From assembly GCF_016801865.2 (NCBI RefSeq), contig NC_068938.1, forward strand, positions 215,904,270 to 215,968,269: DNA of 64,000 nucleotides, written 5' to 3'. Made by a program: the position numbers and the translations under genes. Source of the DNA: Culex pipiens pallens. Lineage: Eukaryota; Arthropoda; Insecta; Diptera; Culicidae. The number at the start of each line of letters is the position of its first letter. Within the stretch, counting starts at the first letter, position 1. Of the stretch, positions 12,157 to 25,277 are shown piece after piece. The notes below the pieces were generated by a model. It was given only the letters and a program-made list of their open reading frames with translations. It was not told where the DNA came from and ran no database searches.

Positions 12157-13090
12157 CCGTAAACCGGGGTGACTTTGATAGGATTTCAATTTGTTTTTGG
12201 AATATTTTCCAACAGGTAAGGTTTTTCTCAAGATTATTATTTTTAAAACATGTACTGGGGTAGGCCACACAAAGTCCATGCACTTTTTAAGAAAAAAAAA
12301 AGTTTTTTCAATAATGTTTAGAATAAAAGTTACGTTAAAAATTCTTAGTTTAAATTCCGGGGTGACTTTGATAGTTATAGTTTTTCTTGTTGGAATCATA
12401 TTTAAGATGTTCAAACTTTATTTGTACGCTAAATGTACCATCACTAAAGTAGCTGATATAGTTTTTAAGAAAAAAAAATCAATGTTTATATTTAGTTAAC
12501 TAAGTGTATAAGCTTTTTAGCAAAATACATATAAATTTTAGGTAAAATTGCTAAAAAGTCGGAATTTTGCCTGAAATTTGTTAAAACTGGTCTTGTTTAT
12601 AAAATTATCGATTTATATTACATTTTATACTGAATTCAAAGCACGAATCACAAGTTTTCACATTTTACATGAAATTTGTTCAACTGAAATTGCCTATTAA
12701 TTTGGAAATTTTTTTTAATTGTGTTTCAAAAACACATATTATTTATTATTTACAAACTGTTTAAACCTTCTCCTAGTGGAAAATTGTCCAACGAATCCGA
12801 AAATGCATTCCGTTTTTCGATTAAAAATGATGTTCATTGAAAAAATCATGACACTTTGAGAAGTTTAAAATAATGACTTTCATCAACATTTTCTTAACTA
12901 TAGTTAACTAACTTTTTAAACTTGTCAAAATTTTATAAAAAGTTCTTCTTGAGGTACTTTGAACACTTCTCTACCACGGTCAGTATGTTTCTAAACCATT
13001 ACTTACGTATTTTAATTGTACTCTTCTTTTGCGGAAAAAACGCAAACCTATTAAAGTCACCCCGGCTATCAAAGTCACCCCGTTTTACGG
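12157..13090. mobile_element. TA-flanked MITE (GGGGTGACTTTGATAG family), copy 1
   Basis: Left end CCGTAAACCGGGGTGACTTT and right end the complement, CACCCCGTTTTACGG, both next to TA. The motif CTATCAAAGTCACCCCG occurs twice in succession at the right end. The TA duplication suggests Tc1/mariner-type mobilisation. About 934 bp, no transposase; ORFs inside are short and shared only with the second copy at 24090. Confidence 0.8.
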
Positions 13091-13092
13091 TA

Positions 13093-15040
13093 CCATGTTT
13101 GACTGGAAATGACCTAATTTCAAAGCCATCTTTCAAAAAACTGACAAATTCTACAAAGAAGTGCACAAACACCATCAGATAACAGAGCATGTGGCTTAAT
13201 TAGTGGCACTTGAATTGACGTTTATAAATCTCCTCTGCCTGTTGGTATATGACACCGTGAAGTGCAGTGATTCACTCAGTGCCAATAAACAGCCAAGAGA
13301 GTAGCTACGATATCTTTTTCAGCGCTGTTTTAAATCACAGAGAAATAGGTATAATTTGAAATGTCACAGTAGTTTTTGTTGGTTACCTCGTGAACTATTG
13401 ATAAGAAACCACTTTACTTAGCTGAACTCTCAAATCAATACCGTATAGTTGCACTTGAACAAAGAAAATACGTTGGCACATGTGGTTCATCAATCATCAC
13501 TTTGCTCGTTGGTTTGTTCTCTTTTACCTGGATAACTTAGAAACCATTTTTATTCAGTAAAAACTCACCATAACTTTCCCCATCATCATCATGTCTGGCC
13601 ATAGTTTACACCTCCAGCTTGATTTGTGCACCTAAAATTAAGAGAAATAATCCTGTATTAGTTCAAAATTCAAACCTAAAGCAACAAATTTCAAAACAAC
13701 CTCGACAAAGAACTTCCCCAAGACGACAGTCTAGCAACTTCAATTGCCTCTTCACCTGTGTGTCGCCCCGTCGAATGATAACGAGACACTGAGCTAAATG
13801 CCAACTTCAATAAGTGGCCCTGCCGGGAGGGAAGTGCAACCTGTACAAGAGTTGTCTGTTATCAGGATGAGGGCGGAAAACTAGCCAATATTGCACAGCG
13901 GAATGAGTCATTTTGTGGGTTTTGAATTGTTTTTATTTGGTTGAAATCTTAATTGGAGAAACATTTGAACTTTTTTATAGGATGTGATTGTTTAACACTT
14001 AGGTTACCATGCCATGACACTTCAAATATGTCAAAAGTTGCTGAAATAGCTTAAAATTTGAAAAGGTTACCATGAAAAGTGATCACCCAAATTCATGCTT
14101 GGTAATTCAGGTGTTAAATTTACTTAGTAGCATTCTTTCAGAAGATATCACTATATTGAAACTAGACTAGAAGCACCCGACAGAATGTGTTTGTAGATAG
14201 ATAACGACTCTGTCGTACTGTTCGTGCTAGAATAGGGTTGGTTCACAGGATTGCTCTCTGGGGAAATAGTCGCCGCTACTGACTAATGACTAGTGGTCAT
14301 AAAATTTAAAGTTGACGTGAATAATTAACATAATTTAAGGAATTTACGGATAGACAGTAAAAAAAAGTTCATTTATTAAGAGTATATTAGATTTTTATTA
14401 AAGTACACACAACTATGATTCATAACCTTCTATAAGGTAAACGAACGTCAAACATTTCTCACTATCTCAAACGTGAAATCCCCCCCGTTCGTAAGAAGAC
14501 ACTCGACAGCACAAAAATGTTTGTTTACCTTTTCTTTCTGATAAGCAACGCCAACAAGTTTGATGGGGGGACAGCAGGGAAAGACCACTTTTCCGCCTGA
14601 CGCATTAAGTGTCATTCATAAACTACTCATTTATCATAAAAAAAATATTCTTATTTTGAGCTAAACCCAATTAATCGAAAAAAAAATACGTCATTCCCGG
14701 ATGACCCCCACCACTCAAACGCTGCTCAATTTCAAGGGTCACCGCCAGAAGACCGCACCAAGAGTACCACGACTTATCTGTGCGGGGCCGTGTTACGGTA
14801 ATTGGCGGTTGTTTTAGATTAGTTCACGGCGTTAAAAATAAATCAAAGTAGGCACGGCTGTCTGTTCGCGGGCCAGATGGATGTGCCGGTCGTCGAGTAG
14901 GAAGGAAGCGTTAAATATGCGTGTTTGCTGAGATCTGACTGTGGCGTCTGTTATTTTAAAATCGTGTTACGAATATGAAATATTATTATTTTGTCGATTT
15001 ATGACGGGTGGTTGGACACAGACAATGAAGCATTTCAATG
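13093..15040. other. Intergenic, no gene recognised
   Basis: Less repetitive than its surroundings and with fewer long A/T runs. No ORF above ~60 codons with a recognisable product, no clear splice structure and no hairpin of note. It could hold regulatory sequence; nothing specific can be supported. Confidence 0.4.
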
Positions 15041-15044
15041 GTAC

Positions 15045-15297
15045 TTTTGTATTTTTGTATTTTTGTATTTTTGTATTTTTGTATTTTTGTATTTTTGTAT
15101 TTTTGTATTTTTGTATTTTTGTATTTTTGTATTTTTGTATTTTTGTATTTTTGTATTTTTGTATTTTTGTATTTTTGTATTTTTGTATTTTTGTATTTTT
15201 GTATTTTTGTATTTTTGTATTTTTGTATTTTTGTATTTTTGTATTTTTGTATTTTTGTATTTTTGTATTTTTGTATTTTTGTATTTTTGTATTTTTG
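15045..15297. repeat. 8-bp satellite (GTATTTTT)n
   Basis: About 31 uninterrupted copies of GTATTTTT with essentially no variants. Because 8 is not a multiple of 3, all frames stay open and give spurious repetitive ORFs on both strands. Perfect uniformity suggests recent slippage expansion. Confidence 0.98.
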
Positions 15298-16879
15298 ATC
15301 AATTTTCAGATTAAAACTTTTTTACAGAGTATAATCATCATCACATATTAAATTATTTCATCAATCCTCAGTAATTCTGTGCCACATGCGTCCCATGTCA
15401 CCGTAAATCAACTTCCTCGCCATTAGCGCAATGTATTGCGAGTTGCGTGTAAAACTGTTGCGCTGTTCATGACGTTGGCGCCCCATCATCGTCATCTGAC
15501 TACACTAAGAAAAATCAGTTCCCAAAATCGTGAAAAAGTGTTTATGAAATTCAGAACCAAGAACAAAGTGTTCAAAAATCGTACAATGTACTTTGAACAC
15601 ATTGATCGTGGTTTCGAAATTCAAGAACGCTTGTTCACGGTATTGGTAGCAGATTTTCCTCCGTGTACGGAATTCGCTAGTCGCTAATGCTCATGAGAGA
15701 GGAAGCCAAAACTACGTGGCGGCAAATGTCAGAGGCGCGGAATGATTCAGTCAGTTTCTGCCAACATTTTGACGACCCGTACGCACTTACAAACATGTGG
15801 TTTTGGTTTTCGGAAGCAGCGTGTTTGTTTTATCTTTTAAAATTACGGAGGAAGTCATAGAACGCGACTAACTGGCACGCTAGAAACGGCGAACGTTCTT
15901 GAACTTGAAACGTGCCCCACAGGAAGGTTCGTTCTTTGAGGGGTAACCTTCGAAAATCTTGTACCAAACGCTCAATCGATCCAGCTGAGTTTTGACCACC
16001 CCGGAGTTCAAGTGCGCCTCGAATCGATTTTCCCACCCGTGCCGAAAATATAATGGGATGGTCGCAGCAAGCCGCGGTTACTTTGTTTCTACGGCGGTGG
16101 CGGTTTTTTTGACGGTTCCTCTGGGTCATGGCCAACTTTGGTGACAGTGGCATCATTTGTTGTGTTACAAGTGGCCAATGTAATTTGAGACCTTGAAGTG
16201 GGAACATTTGGCGGATTGTACATTTGGTTCTATTTGTTTGATTTAGACCAATCAATTTAGATCATCCGACGTTTTCAGAACATTAGTTCGCGGAATTCGC
16301 GAGACATTCGATATCTCTAATGACAAATGGTTGGGAAACTATCGGCGCTGTCTAAACAAACCGAGCTTGTCATTCAACTTACGCAATGTTGTTGCGAGGA
16401 AAATGTTTATTACGAAAATATCTCACAAAACGACGACTTATGTGTACAACACAACAAAGTCGGGTTAGACTTTCTTTGCATCCCATCTTCCTCAGAACAT
16501 GCCGCAACGTAAGATTTTTTCGGTATTTAAAAATATCTACCTCTTCGCGCGTTTGCAGCGATTGGTTTGTGAAGAATGCTCGACTTGGTTGCACATAGGA
16601 GGCTTGAGACTACGAGTACACAATTAATACGAGTAATATTAAAAATAGGTTTCTCGATTGCTTGTCGCGAGGAAAAGTGTGATCAAGTTACCGCCGGTTG
16701 GCTTGTTGTGATTTGTCATTGATGGCTTTTATTTATACCGCACGCGGCAGCGGCTACTTTGTTGGATTTCGATGTGCCTTTTCAAAATTACGAGATGAAC
16801 AAATGGGACACTTAGTTAGAGGTGTTGATCAATTTAAGCAGGACGGTTGTTTTTATCAGAAAAAAACGAAGTTGACTTT
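15298..16879. other. Intergenic, no gene recognised
   Basis: Mixed-composition sequence. A 141-codon minus-strand ORF (15830-16255) was examined: it has no recognisable domain and no supporting splice or initiation context. Overlapping ORFs at 16327-16598 lie on both strands and look like chance. Confidence 0.4.
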
Positions 16880-17104
16880 ATAGCTGTCAGCCACCATTGC
16901 TAGTACCAACCACTAGTGTCTTCCTTTTTATCTACAAGGACTTCGCCGCCCTGGGCTCCTAAGTGTATGAAAGTATGGCACGGAGCGACGGCGCCGAATA
17001 CCCATATTTACACAAAGAATTTTAGAGCGCCCGCCGCGGGATTCGAACCGGCGACCTCTGGCTTGTGAGTCCAGTGCGCGATCCGATTGATCCACACGGG
17101 CGGG
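16880..17104 (-). mobile_element. tRNA-derived SINE
   Basis: On the minus strand the head (about 17104-17028) reads as a tRNA-like structure with an A box near TGTGGATCAATCGGATC and B box GGTTCGAATCCCG; the CGGGC/GCCCG ends can pair as an acceptor stem, but the T stem has a mismatch. A unique body follows (to ~16880), containing GGCGCCGTCGCTCCGTGCCA. The body marks it as a SINE and not a tRNA gene. Confidence 0.7.
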
Positions 17105-17237
17105 AACAGAATATAGTTTTATTTCTTGAGAGATTTTTGTTTTAAATGTATGGATTCGGATTAATTTAATTTTTTTTCAGCAGATAAATTTATTTACATT
17201 ATGGAGCAATTCTCCCCGAATTTCGGAAGTGGATTTC

Positions 17238-17480
17238 ATTTGTATTTTTTAATTTGGCTCAAACTATTGGAGGAATTTCCTTTTACCAAATAAATAAGCC
17301 ATATCGTGTCATTGGTTTACCCATACAAGCCTTCATACAAATTTGGCAGCTGTCCATACAAAAATGGTATGTAATTATTAGAAAATCTGTATCTTTTTGA
17401 GACATTTTCTGATCGATGTGGTGTCTTCGGCAAAGTTATAGGTATTGATCAGGACTATTCAGAAAAAAGGTAAACGGATT
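17238..17480. repeat. Foldback B family, single decayed arm
   Basis: It matches the left arm of the 6652 and 10074 elements (ATTTGGCTCAAACT, then GGCAGCTGTCCATACAAAAA, then GGTGTCTTCGGCAAAGTTAT), with many substitutions. B-interior-like sequence resumes at ~19800-20060, so 17238 to ~20060 may be one old element broken up by later insertions. Confidence 0.65.
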
Positions 17481-18107
17481 TTTTTCCGCAATATTCAATT
17501 GCCGAAGTCCTCATTTTTTTTTGAAATGTGTTGATGTGTTTAAGGGTGCACAGCAACGAAGGGTGTTGTTGTCTTATTATTCTAAAATTGTCAAACTTAC
17601 GGACTCAATCCTGCAACAACGGGATTGTAAAATTAGTCAAACTTTGTTGTAAATTACTTTATGGACAGTACTTTAGGGGATGAATAAAAAAATATTTCGA
17701 TAGTACCCGTAGTTTTGAAGATACTAAAATGTCTGTAACAAAAATCTGGGTGCAAAAGCTCTGGTTGATGTGCAACGTTAAGGAGACAAAAAACTCACAA
17801 CTTTTGATCCTTATTTTCAATTTTTTGAAAAAAAAATGTGTAGAAAAAAATAGATCTTGCCTTGCAATCGAAAGTATTTTTCAGATTTTTTTTTTAAATA
17901 TATCTCAAAATCTGCAACAGTGGATTTGCTGCAGAAAATGTCACATTTTATAACATTTTTTGCAGCAAGCCCGTAGATCATTTTTGCCCGCGTGTAAACA
18001 TTTCAACGATCTGCAGTTCTCACCAACACATATAATGCTGGCCCGTCCACGAGCAACACTCCAAAGAGAAGAATATGTTGGTGCTCTTTCTCTCACATTT
18101 CATCAAG

Positions 18108-18178
18108 CGTCCATGGCGCGGTGGTAGCGTGTCGGATCAATAACCAAGAAGTTGGTGGTTCAATCCTCGTTCTGTTAA
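18108..18178 (+). repeat. tRNA-like SINE head
   Basis: An A-box-like TGGCGCGGTGGTAGCGTG and a B-box-like GGTGGTTCAATCCTC are spaced as in a tRNA. No matching acceptor stem is seen, so it is taken as a tRNA-derived retroposon head and not a tRNA gene. Confidence 0.5.
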
Positions 18179-18565
18179 GGGCCTCCTATCCTTTTGTGCA
18201 TTTTTTCTTGTTCTAGTTTTTTTTTCATTTTTTACGAGGTGGCTGTAAACTTTTTGCTCGATTTTCACATTTTCTGCTAAAGAACTATACCATTGTCATT
18301 TAAATTGTTGAAAAATGCGTAGAAGCATAGCCTAGGATATAAAAATAATTATTCCTTACTTATTTTTACAAGAAACTTAGGAAATATTAGAGAACATAGC
18401 CAAAGTTCACCTCAGAAAAAAATGAAAGTCGCATAAAACAAGTCAAACTTCCAACCTAAACATTTTCTAAAAGTTAAATAGTTCTTCTTTCCAAAGCTTT
18501 TTAAAGATCAAAAATTTGGTTCAGAAATTGAATTTTGGTGAATTTATAGATCAAAGCCTCAAAGC

Positions 18566-19776
18566 TAGAGCGTCCAATTTCCCGTCCCGGGAAAAAAAAT
18601 CCCGGGAATTCCCGGGATTTCCCGAAAAAAAAATATTTCCCGTTTCCCGGAAAATTTCTAAATTTCTCGGGAATTCCCGAAATTCAAGCGGAAGTATACA
18701 TTTTCTTACTTTTTTGGTATTTTTTTTAAAGTTACAAAAAAAAAGAAAGAACTAAATTTAATTTTATTACATTAAATTAACTCTTCTTATAGAACTTATC
18801 AGTTCGTCTGAAAATTTCATGTCAAGATTTATTTCAGATGATATTATTTTTTGAAGCTTTCACAACTAGGAATAGATCTTTATTTGTTGGGCAACAAAAA
18901 TTACGATATTATGAAATGAAAATAAACTATTCAAATTTTTGTAAGCTTTTTAAACGAATTTTTGTTTATATCATTTGAAAATAAGGTAACTCTTCCCGCC
19001 AAGATCAAAATAGATTTTTTAACAAATTGGATGAAAATTGAATTGATATCATTAAATGTCTGTTGGAGGATTTTTGCTAGAAGAAAAAAAGTTTTCGAGA
19101 AATTACAGTCAAAAGTTAAAAAGGTATACAGCACTAGAGCTACCAAGGGTGTGATTACATAAAAATGGTATTTCAAATGAATATCAGATTTTAAAGGTAA
19201 ATTCAATGCTTTTATTCATGAGATTAAACTAGTAAGATTTGTTCTGAATAAAATATTTGCCATGAAAAACATATTTTCTTCATTATTTTTTTTTCATTTC
19301 AATGTTTTTTTATCATATTCTCGCAAAATGGTCACAGAGACGTATTCAAAATCAATTTTATCGTTTTGGAGCATGGATTCATTTTACTCACTTTCCAAAC
19401 ACTTTCCAAACATTTTTAAAATGATTTAAAAATTTATACCTAGCTACTTCTTATCAATACAAAATAATAATCATTATTTTTTTTTATATTTTGAACAAAT
19501 TGATAGACAGTTTATATGTTTCGCAAATTTATATATTTTCTTGAAGTTGTATATTTTTTAACAAGCAGCCAAGGCATTAATTGAAGTTAACACTTATATT
19601 TACCATTATAGTTGCTATTTTATACTATTTTGTTGCAAAATATTAGCCAAAACCAGGATCAGAACAATTTTCGATAAATTTCAAATTTTACGGGAATTCC
19701 CGGGATTTCCCGGGAAATTTGTTGAAAATTTCCCGTTTCCCGGGAATTTTGTAACCCCGGGAAATTGGACGCTCTA
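18566..19776. mobile_element. hAT-like non-autonomous element, 8-bp target duplication
   Basis: Ends are TAGAGCGTCCAATTTCCCG and its complement, with inner CCCGGGAA-rich inverted repeats. The flanks are identical 8-bp copies of CTCAAAGC (18558-18565 and 19777-19784). An 8-bp duplication with short TAGAG-type ends fits hAT transposons. No transposase frame is present in its 1211 bp. A degraded relative of its left end is at 49709-49820. Confidence 0.8.
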
Positions 19777-20070
19777 CTCAAAGCCCATCTAGAGGCGGGG
19801 TTTCATTGTAAAGGGCTAACTAAAAATTTGGAGCTTTTAGATTTTTTAAAAATTTTGCTCGTGTGTGACCTTTTCTGAAAATATTGTTTTTCAAAGTTTC
19901 AGAATATCTTAATCAAAGTTTCAGAATATCGATATCTTAATATGTTGTCTTTGAAACATTGAAGATTGAACCTCTGGTTGCTGAGATATGCTGATAAAAT
20001 AAAACAAACAGGAAAATTTAAGTTTTGAATGTCTTACCCTTTTCTAATGCCAATATCTCATACAACATTT

Positions 20071-20215
20071 CTTGACTTTTTTTTTATAAGGTCCTATAAA
20101 CAAATGTAAACATTGAGTGTATTCCTTTCACACCTTATGTCAAAGTCCATCGGAGTAAGCGGGATACACTCAATGTTTACTTTTGTTTATAGGACCTTAT
20201 CAAAAAAAAGTCAAG
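20071..20215. repeat. Small palindromic MITE
   Basis: Two arms of ~55 bp (containing AAGGTCCTATAAACAAA and AAACATTGAGTGTAT) are inverted copies around a ~35-bp loop. The palindrome extends to CTTGACTTTTTTTT at both ends. No coding potential. Confidence 0.75.
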
Positions 20216-20745
20216 ATTTGTTAAATTGTCTGATATTTTTTTTAAATATTTTGAAGATTTTGGAATCAAGACTTTTATATCAAAAGGGTGTTTTAATTTA
20301 AAAACGCAGTCACCAAATTTATGTTACAAAATGTAACATTGAAGAAAAGTACAAAAAAACAAGTTCAGTTGAAAACCCTTGAAATTTTATGTATTGAGCC
20401 ATTATTTTTTAAACCATAAAAGAACCTTCTAAATAAACTGAAAAAACGTCTTTTCCATGATTTTGAATCCTATTGAAAAAAAAACCTGTTTTGAATTTTA
20501 ATCGGTACCAAAGAAATAAATATCAGTTTATTCTTATGAAAATGCAGATTGGTTTAAATTTTATCGTTTTTCAACCTTTTAGAACTTACAAATAAAAAAC
20601 TACCAACTAAACAACAAAATAAATTAAACTAAGGTAGATGTATCTTAAGTAAAGCAGGGAATTTTGGAATTTATTGTTGTGTTAAAAATTTCCGTACCGG
20701 GGGTAGTAAATGGATTCGTTAAAAAGTCATACCTATTTGACTTAC

Positions 20746-21128
20746 TATAAAAGCATTCAAATGTTTTTACTTACTTACAAACAAATTCTTGTAAACTCAC
20801 TTGGTAACCAACTAAATATAGCTGTGATAGAGTTTGAGCTGTTGTGGTAAGTTATTTGATAGTTTTATCGTGTTTTTCAAAGTTTTGATGATTAATTCAT
20901 TCTATATTTTCAGAAAACAATGAAGTTGTTCGAAAAGAGTCGAATCCAGGCTGGATATCTTCCTCCGTAAAATCACGGACGTCGATTCCACCTGGACATC
21001 CCAGCTTTGAAGAGAACCGCAAACTCATTTCGTATTGAATGTCAATCATCAAGAGATTCCAATGAATTTGCAAGTTATAATTAAGTTTGTGTTAGACTAC
21101 TTAAAGATATAATAACGAAAAAAATAAA
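20746..21128 (+). other. Possible tiny spliced transcription unit
   Basis: A TATA box (TATAAAAG, 20746-20753) is followed by a donor (GTGGTAAGT; GT at 20847) and a pyrimidine-rich acceptor (TATTTTCAG, ending 20913), giving a 67-nt intron of typical mosquito size, and then AATAAA at 21123-21128. The first ATG after the intron (20920-20970) would encode only 16 residues. Another frame of exon 2 is open for about 42 codons with no visible start. An upstream ATG in exon 1 (near 20760) reads ~28 codons to a stop formed at the splice junction. It could be a non-coding RNA, a small-peptide gene or chance; no homology is recognised. Confidence 0.25.
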
Positions 21129-23659
21129 TTTTAAAATACAGATAAAAAACTGAATTAATAAATATTGTTTAAAAAATATGATCATTTTCACAACTCTTGG
21201 AGCCTCAAGGGTGCAAACCCCACGGCAAGCAGTGTAACTCACCGCACAGGTTGGGATCGAGTAGCAACTTGTTGAGCCAGTTCCAGCTTTTGCAAGCCCC
21301 GTCAGTATTCAACTGTGTTTGTATTGCAGATGTAAGCACGCCGTACGGTACCAAGCAAACTCACTTTCGATTCTCTCATTTGTATTCAAAATTAGCTTCG
21401 CTTCGGAAGCATAAAATGTGGAGCCACGATTTCCATTTAAATTCAATCAAGGTTGACTTAATGGTCATCTGATCTGCGATGCAAGTCGATAACCGACCAG
21501 GAAAAGTCGATTTATCACTCGTCGTCGCAGGTATATGCAAACTCATACTTTACCTTAACAGGTTGATGAATCACACTTGATTGTACATTCGACGATCGAA
21601 CGCGACTGGACTTGGAATGGATTTGACCTTCAACGGGTGTGGGACGGACTGCTATTATGGTTGACACATTCAAGTTCGTCTTTTTATTGATCGCCGAGAC
21701 AAATTGAATCGCTCTATGCTACTCATTTTCATGTGGATGAACCTCATTAGCCATCCATTACCACCTATTGTCACTTTGTTATTGAGAATGTCGTAAGATA
21801 TGCTAATGACACCTGAAGACATTGAATTTCTTTGACCTTGTAGGGTTCAATCGACTTATTTTCAACTTGTTACACTGCGAAAAGTACAATTTTCCAACTT
21901 TCAACTGACAACAGTTACAATAAACCTTACAATACATTCACCATTCACCTAGCCCCACTTTATACCGTAGAATTGAAAACCGTTCCCCTGCAAGATAATA
22001 GAGAGACTTAATTAGCATTCGGGCCTCGTGCCGACGTGAAAAGGCGTTCACAAACTCACTGCTGAAACGGTTGGGAATTACCCACACGATGATCGTTTGC
22101 CCAAAACAGTTCACCTGAAAGTGAATCACGATTGGCGGAACTTTTGTAGGAAATGATTATTTTTGTTGTAGGTTTCGGGGTCAAGTTGGAACAATTATTT
22201 CAAGATTTCATTGATGAAAAAATAAAAAATAAACTGTTAAAAACGAAACTCAGTCCGCAAACTTAAAAGATAAACCCAGAATCAGTTTTGAAATGTTCCA
22301 CATCCTGTTGAAAGGCAATAATTCAAATAATTACACTAAATTTGTTTGTCATTAGCAGTAGTGCAGTGACTTAATTATTTCGAAATGAGTACTAGAAGCT
22401 TCAGCAGAGCAGAGCGATAGGATCGCAAGTTCCTGTTTGCGTTTTAAAACGGAATAACACGTTCAAGATTAATGAACGTGATCAAATGGGAGCGTTTGAA
22501 GTGACATTTATTTCTCGCATGTCAGCTGCATCGGAACCATGTCATAACAAATAAATAAAATAGGATTTTGAAATGTATTTTTTCAAAAAGTTTTAATTTA
22601 CAAAAAAAAAATATAAAGCCGACGGTTTAAGACCTGAGGCTGTATGTTATATTGAGTACAGTGAAAATTGCACAAATTTTATAGAGCAAATTCTCCCTTT
22701 CCAACATTTTAAAGCGCTTCTTTGACAGATATATATATCATCTCATGAAAACAATTTGAAAGTGCATATTTCTAATACACACATTAAAAATCATTCAGAT
22801 CATCATTAACCAATTTGGCCAATTCTATCAAAAGTTATAAGATTTTCAAGAAAAAAATAGGGGTCAAATGACTACCCGAGCGTTTCAGTGTTGAATTCGT
22901 TTTGTGAAAAGCTGCAAAAAAATTATGTTTAACATAGATTTATTTTAAACTTTGGTGGTTTTTGGTCTACCTTTTGCGATCACTTTTTTATGGACTGCGA
23001 TTTTGCATTTGCGACTTTGATTTTTGAATACAAAAATATTACCATTTTTGTACAGGCGATTTAATAGCAGCTGTCAAAAAAAAAAAAAAAAATTAACGAA
23101 TCGTGCATCATCCTGGCTCTTATTTCTTAATGGTGTGGTTGTTTAGCCTTCGACCTTTTGTCGCACGTCCCATTTTTTGGACTACCCTATTTCGATTAAG
23201 ATCACCTGAATTGACAAACAAAAAAATACGGATCTAATTAATTTGGCCAAGTACTTTTGATTTGGATCCTGTTTGTTTGACCTGGAATGGCTGAAAAGAA
23301 AAAATAAGTTTTTTTCCATAACGGGAAATTACATAAAATTGAGTGCGAACATTGTTGAGATGCACTTCCACCCCCTTTAAAATGTTTTCAAAAATCAGGA
23401 GGAAAAATAATATAAAAATTTCATTGATAAAACTTTTAAAAGTACTTGTAAATGTAATTGAAAACATATATTTTTCCAGACTAAATTAAATGGGAAATTT
23501 TCAAATGTAATATCAAAAAATATGTTTTTTTTTTTTTAAAAAGACGTAGAACTTTTGAGGAAATATTTTCCAAATGAGTTCTTGGATATTTTCGAAATTT
23601 TTAATAGCATCTGCATCAAGTATAGGCAATTTTCTGAGTCTTAATTTGTTTTTTTGTGA
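21129..23659. other. Intergenic, no gene recognised
   Basis: 21.2-22.5 kb is moderately balanced in composition and unique-looking; 22.5-23.6 kb is AT-rich. ORFs are under 95 codons and unconvincing. No clear repeat boundaries were found. Confidence 0.4.
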
Positions 23660-24089
23660 TAGGGTATTTGTCCCTATTTTGGGCCTACTAAGCAGAGCGC
23701 ACTTTTAATTTGATGTATTCTCAAAGACTGCTATTGGAAGCCTAGTTTGTTATAGGTACATGAATGAGTTGGATTTTTAATGCTTAAGCTCGTACATTAT
23801 CAAAATTTTGATAAAAATACCTTATATCGCTGTAAAAGCACGAAAACTAAAACAATCCTAGCATACGTCCTTCTTTGTGCATATTTTCGGCCTACCTTCT
23901 GATTGGATGAAATCTCGAAGCGCGTGGCGAACTTTTTTGACGTAAGGTTCAGCCCCAGCTCGTACAGTACAGCCGCACAAATTCGGTCGACAAATATGCT
24001 AAATCATTGTGATGTTTTAAGCCACAAATAAACATTAGAATGATTGATTTCACTTGCATTACGTGCATAATTAGCTTGGACATGATTTA

Positions 24090-25011
24090 CAGTAAACCGG
24101 GGTGACTTTGAAAGGATTTTAATTTGTTTTAAGAATATTTTCCAACAGATAAGGTTTTTCTCAAGATTATGATTTTTAAAAAATGTACTGGTGTAGGCCA
24201 CACAAAGTCCATGCACTATTTCGGAAAAAAAGTTTTTTCAATTATGTTTAGAAAAATAGTTGCGTTAAAAAATCTTAGTTATTATTCCGGGGTGACTTTG
24301 ATAGCCATAGTTTTTCTTGTTAAAATCATATTTAAGATGTTCAAAATTTATTTGTACGCTAAATGTACCATCACTAAAGTAGCTAATATAGTTTTTAAGA
24401 AAAAAATCAGTGTGTATATTTTGTTAACTATGTGTATAAGCTTTTTAGCAAAATACATATAAATTTTAGATAAAATTGTTAAAAAGTCGGAGTTTTGCCT
24501 GAAATTTGTTAAAACTAGTTTTGTTTATGAAATTATCGATTTATATTGCATTTTATACTGAATTTGAAGCACGAATCACAAATTTTCACATTTTACATGG
24601 AATTTGTTCAACTGAAATTGCCTATATATTTGAAGATGTTTTTTAATTGTGTTTCAAAAACACATATTATTTATTATTAACAAACTTTTTTAACCTTCTC
24701 CTAGTGGAAAATTGTCCAAAGAATCCGAAAATGCATTCCGTTTTCCGATTCAAAATCATGTTCATTGAGAAAACCATGACATTTTGAGAAGTTTAAAATA
24801 ATGAATTTCATCAACATTTTCTTAACTATAGTTAACTAACTTTTTAAACTTGTCAAAATTTTATAAAAAGTTCTTCTTGAGGTACTTTGAACACTTCTCT
24901 ACCACGGGCGATATGTTTCTAAACCATTCCTTACGTATTCTAATTATACTCTTCATTTTGCGAAAAACCTATCAAAGTCACCCCGGCTATCAAAGTCACC
25001 CCGTTTTACGG
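24090..25011. mobile_element. TA-flanked MITE (GGGGTGACTTTGATAG family), copy 2
   Basis: Co-linear with 12157-13090 over its whole length with scattered differences. It begins CAGTAAACCGGGGTGACTTT, ends CACCCCGTTTTACGG, and has TA on both sides. It is inserted inside the 23660-25628 element. No coding potential. Confidence 0.8.
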
Positions 25012-25277
25012 TATATCATTCTTTACGAGTTTTAAACATAATTAAACAATTGTTGCGTAGCCAAACAACAAGCTCGTAATATGCAAGAAAGACTTAAAAT
25101 TCGAGAAGCGCACACACACTGGCACAGTTTGTAGAGTTGCCAAATGTACCGAAAATATATCCATTTCTCTCCGATATGGACGAAGCAACTTTAATAAGTT
25201 ATTTTATTGATTTGGTGGCAGTTTAGTGATTGTTTTTGCAATGGGATTGTGCAACCCACCAATAAAAACACATGGAC

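Noticed and set aside
14941..15351. ORFs of up to 136 codons with YFCIFVFL or KNTKIQKY repeats
   Set aside because: Translations of the 8-bp satellite on both strands, not proteins.
15830..16255. 141-codon minus-strand ORF
   Set aside because: No recognisable domain, no splice or promoter support, and composition fits chance in a GC-richer patch.
17028..17104. Functional tRNA gene
   Set aside because: A T-stem mismatch and the attached SINE body indicate a tRNA-derived SINE.
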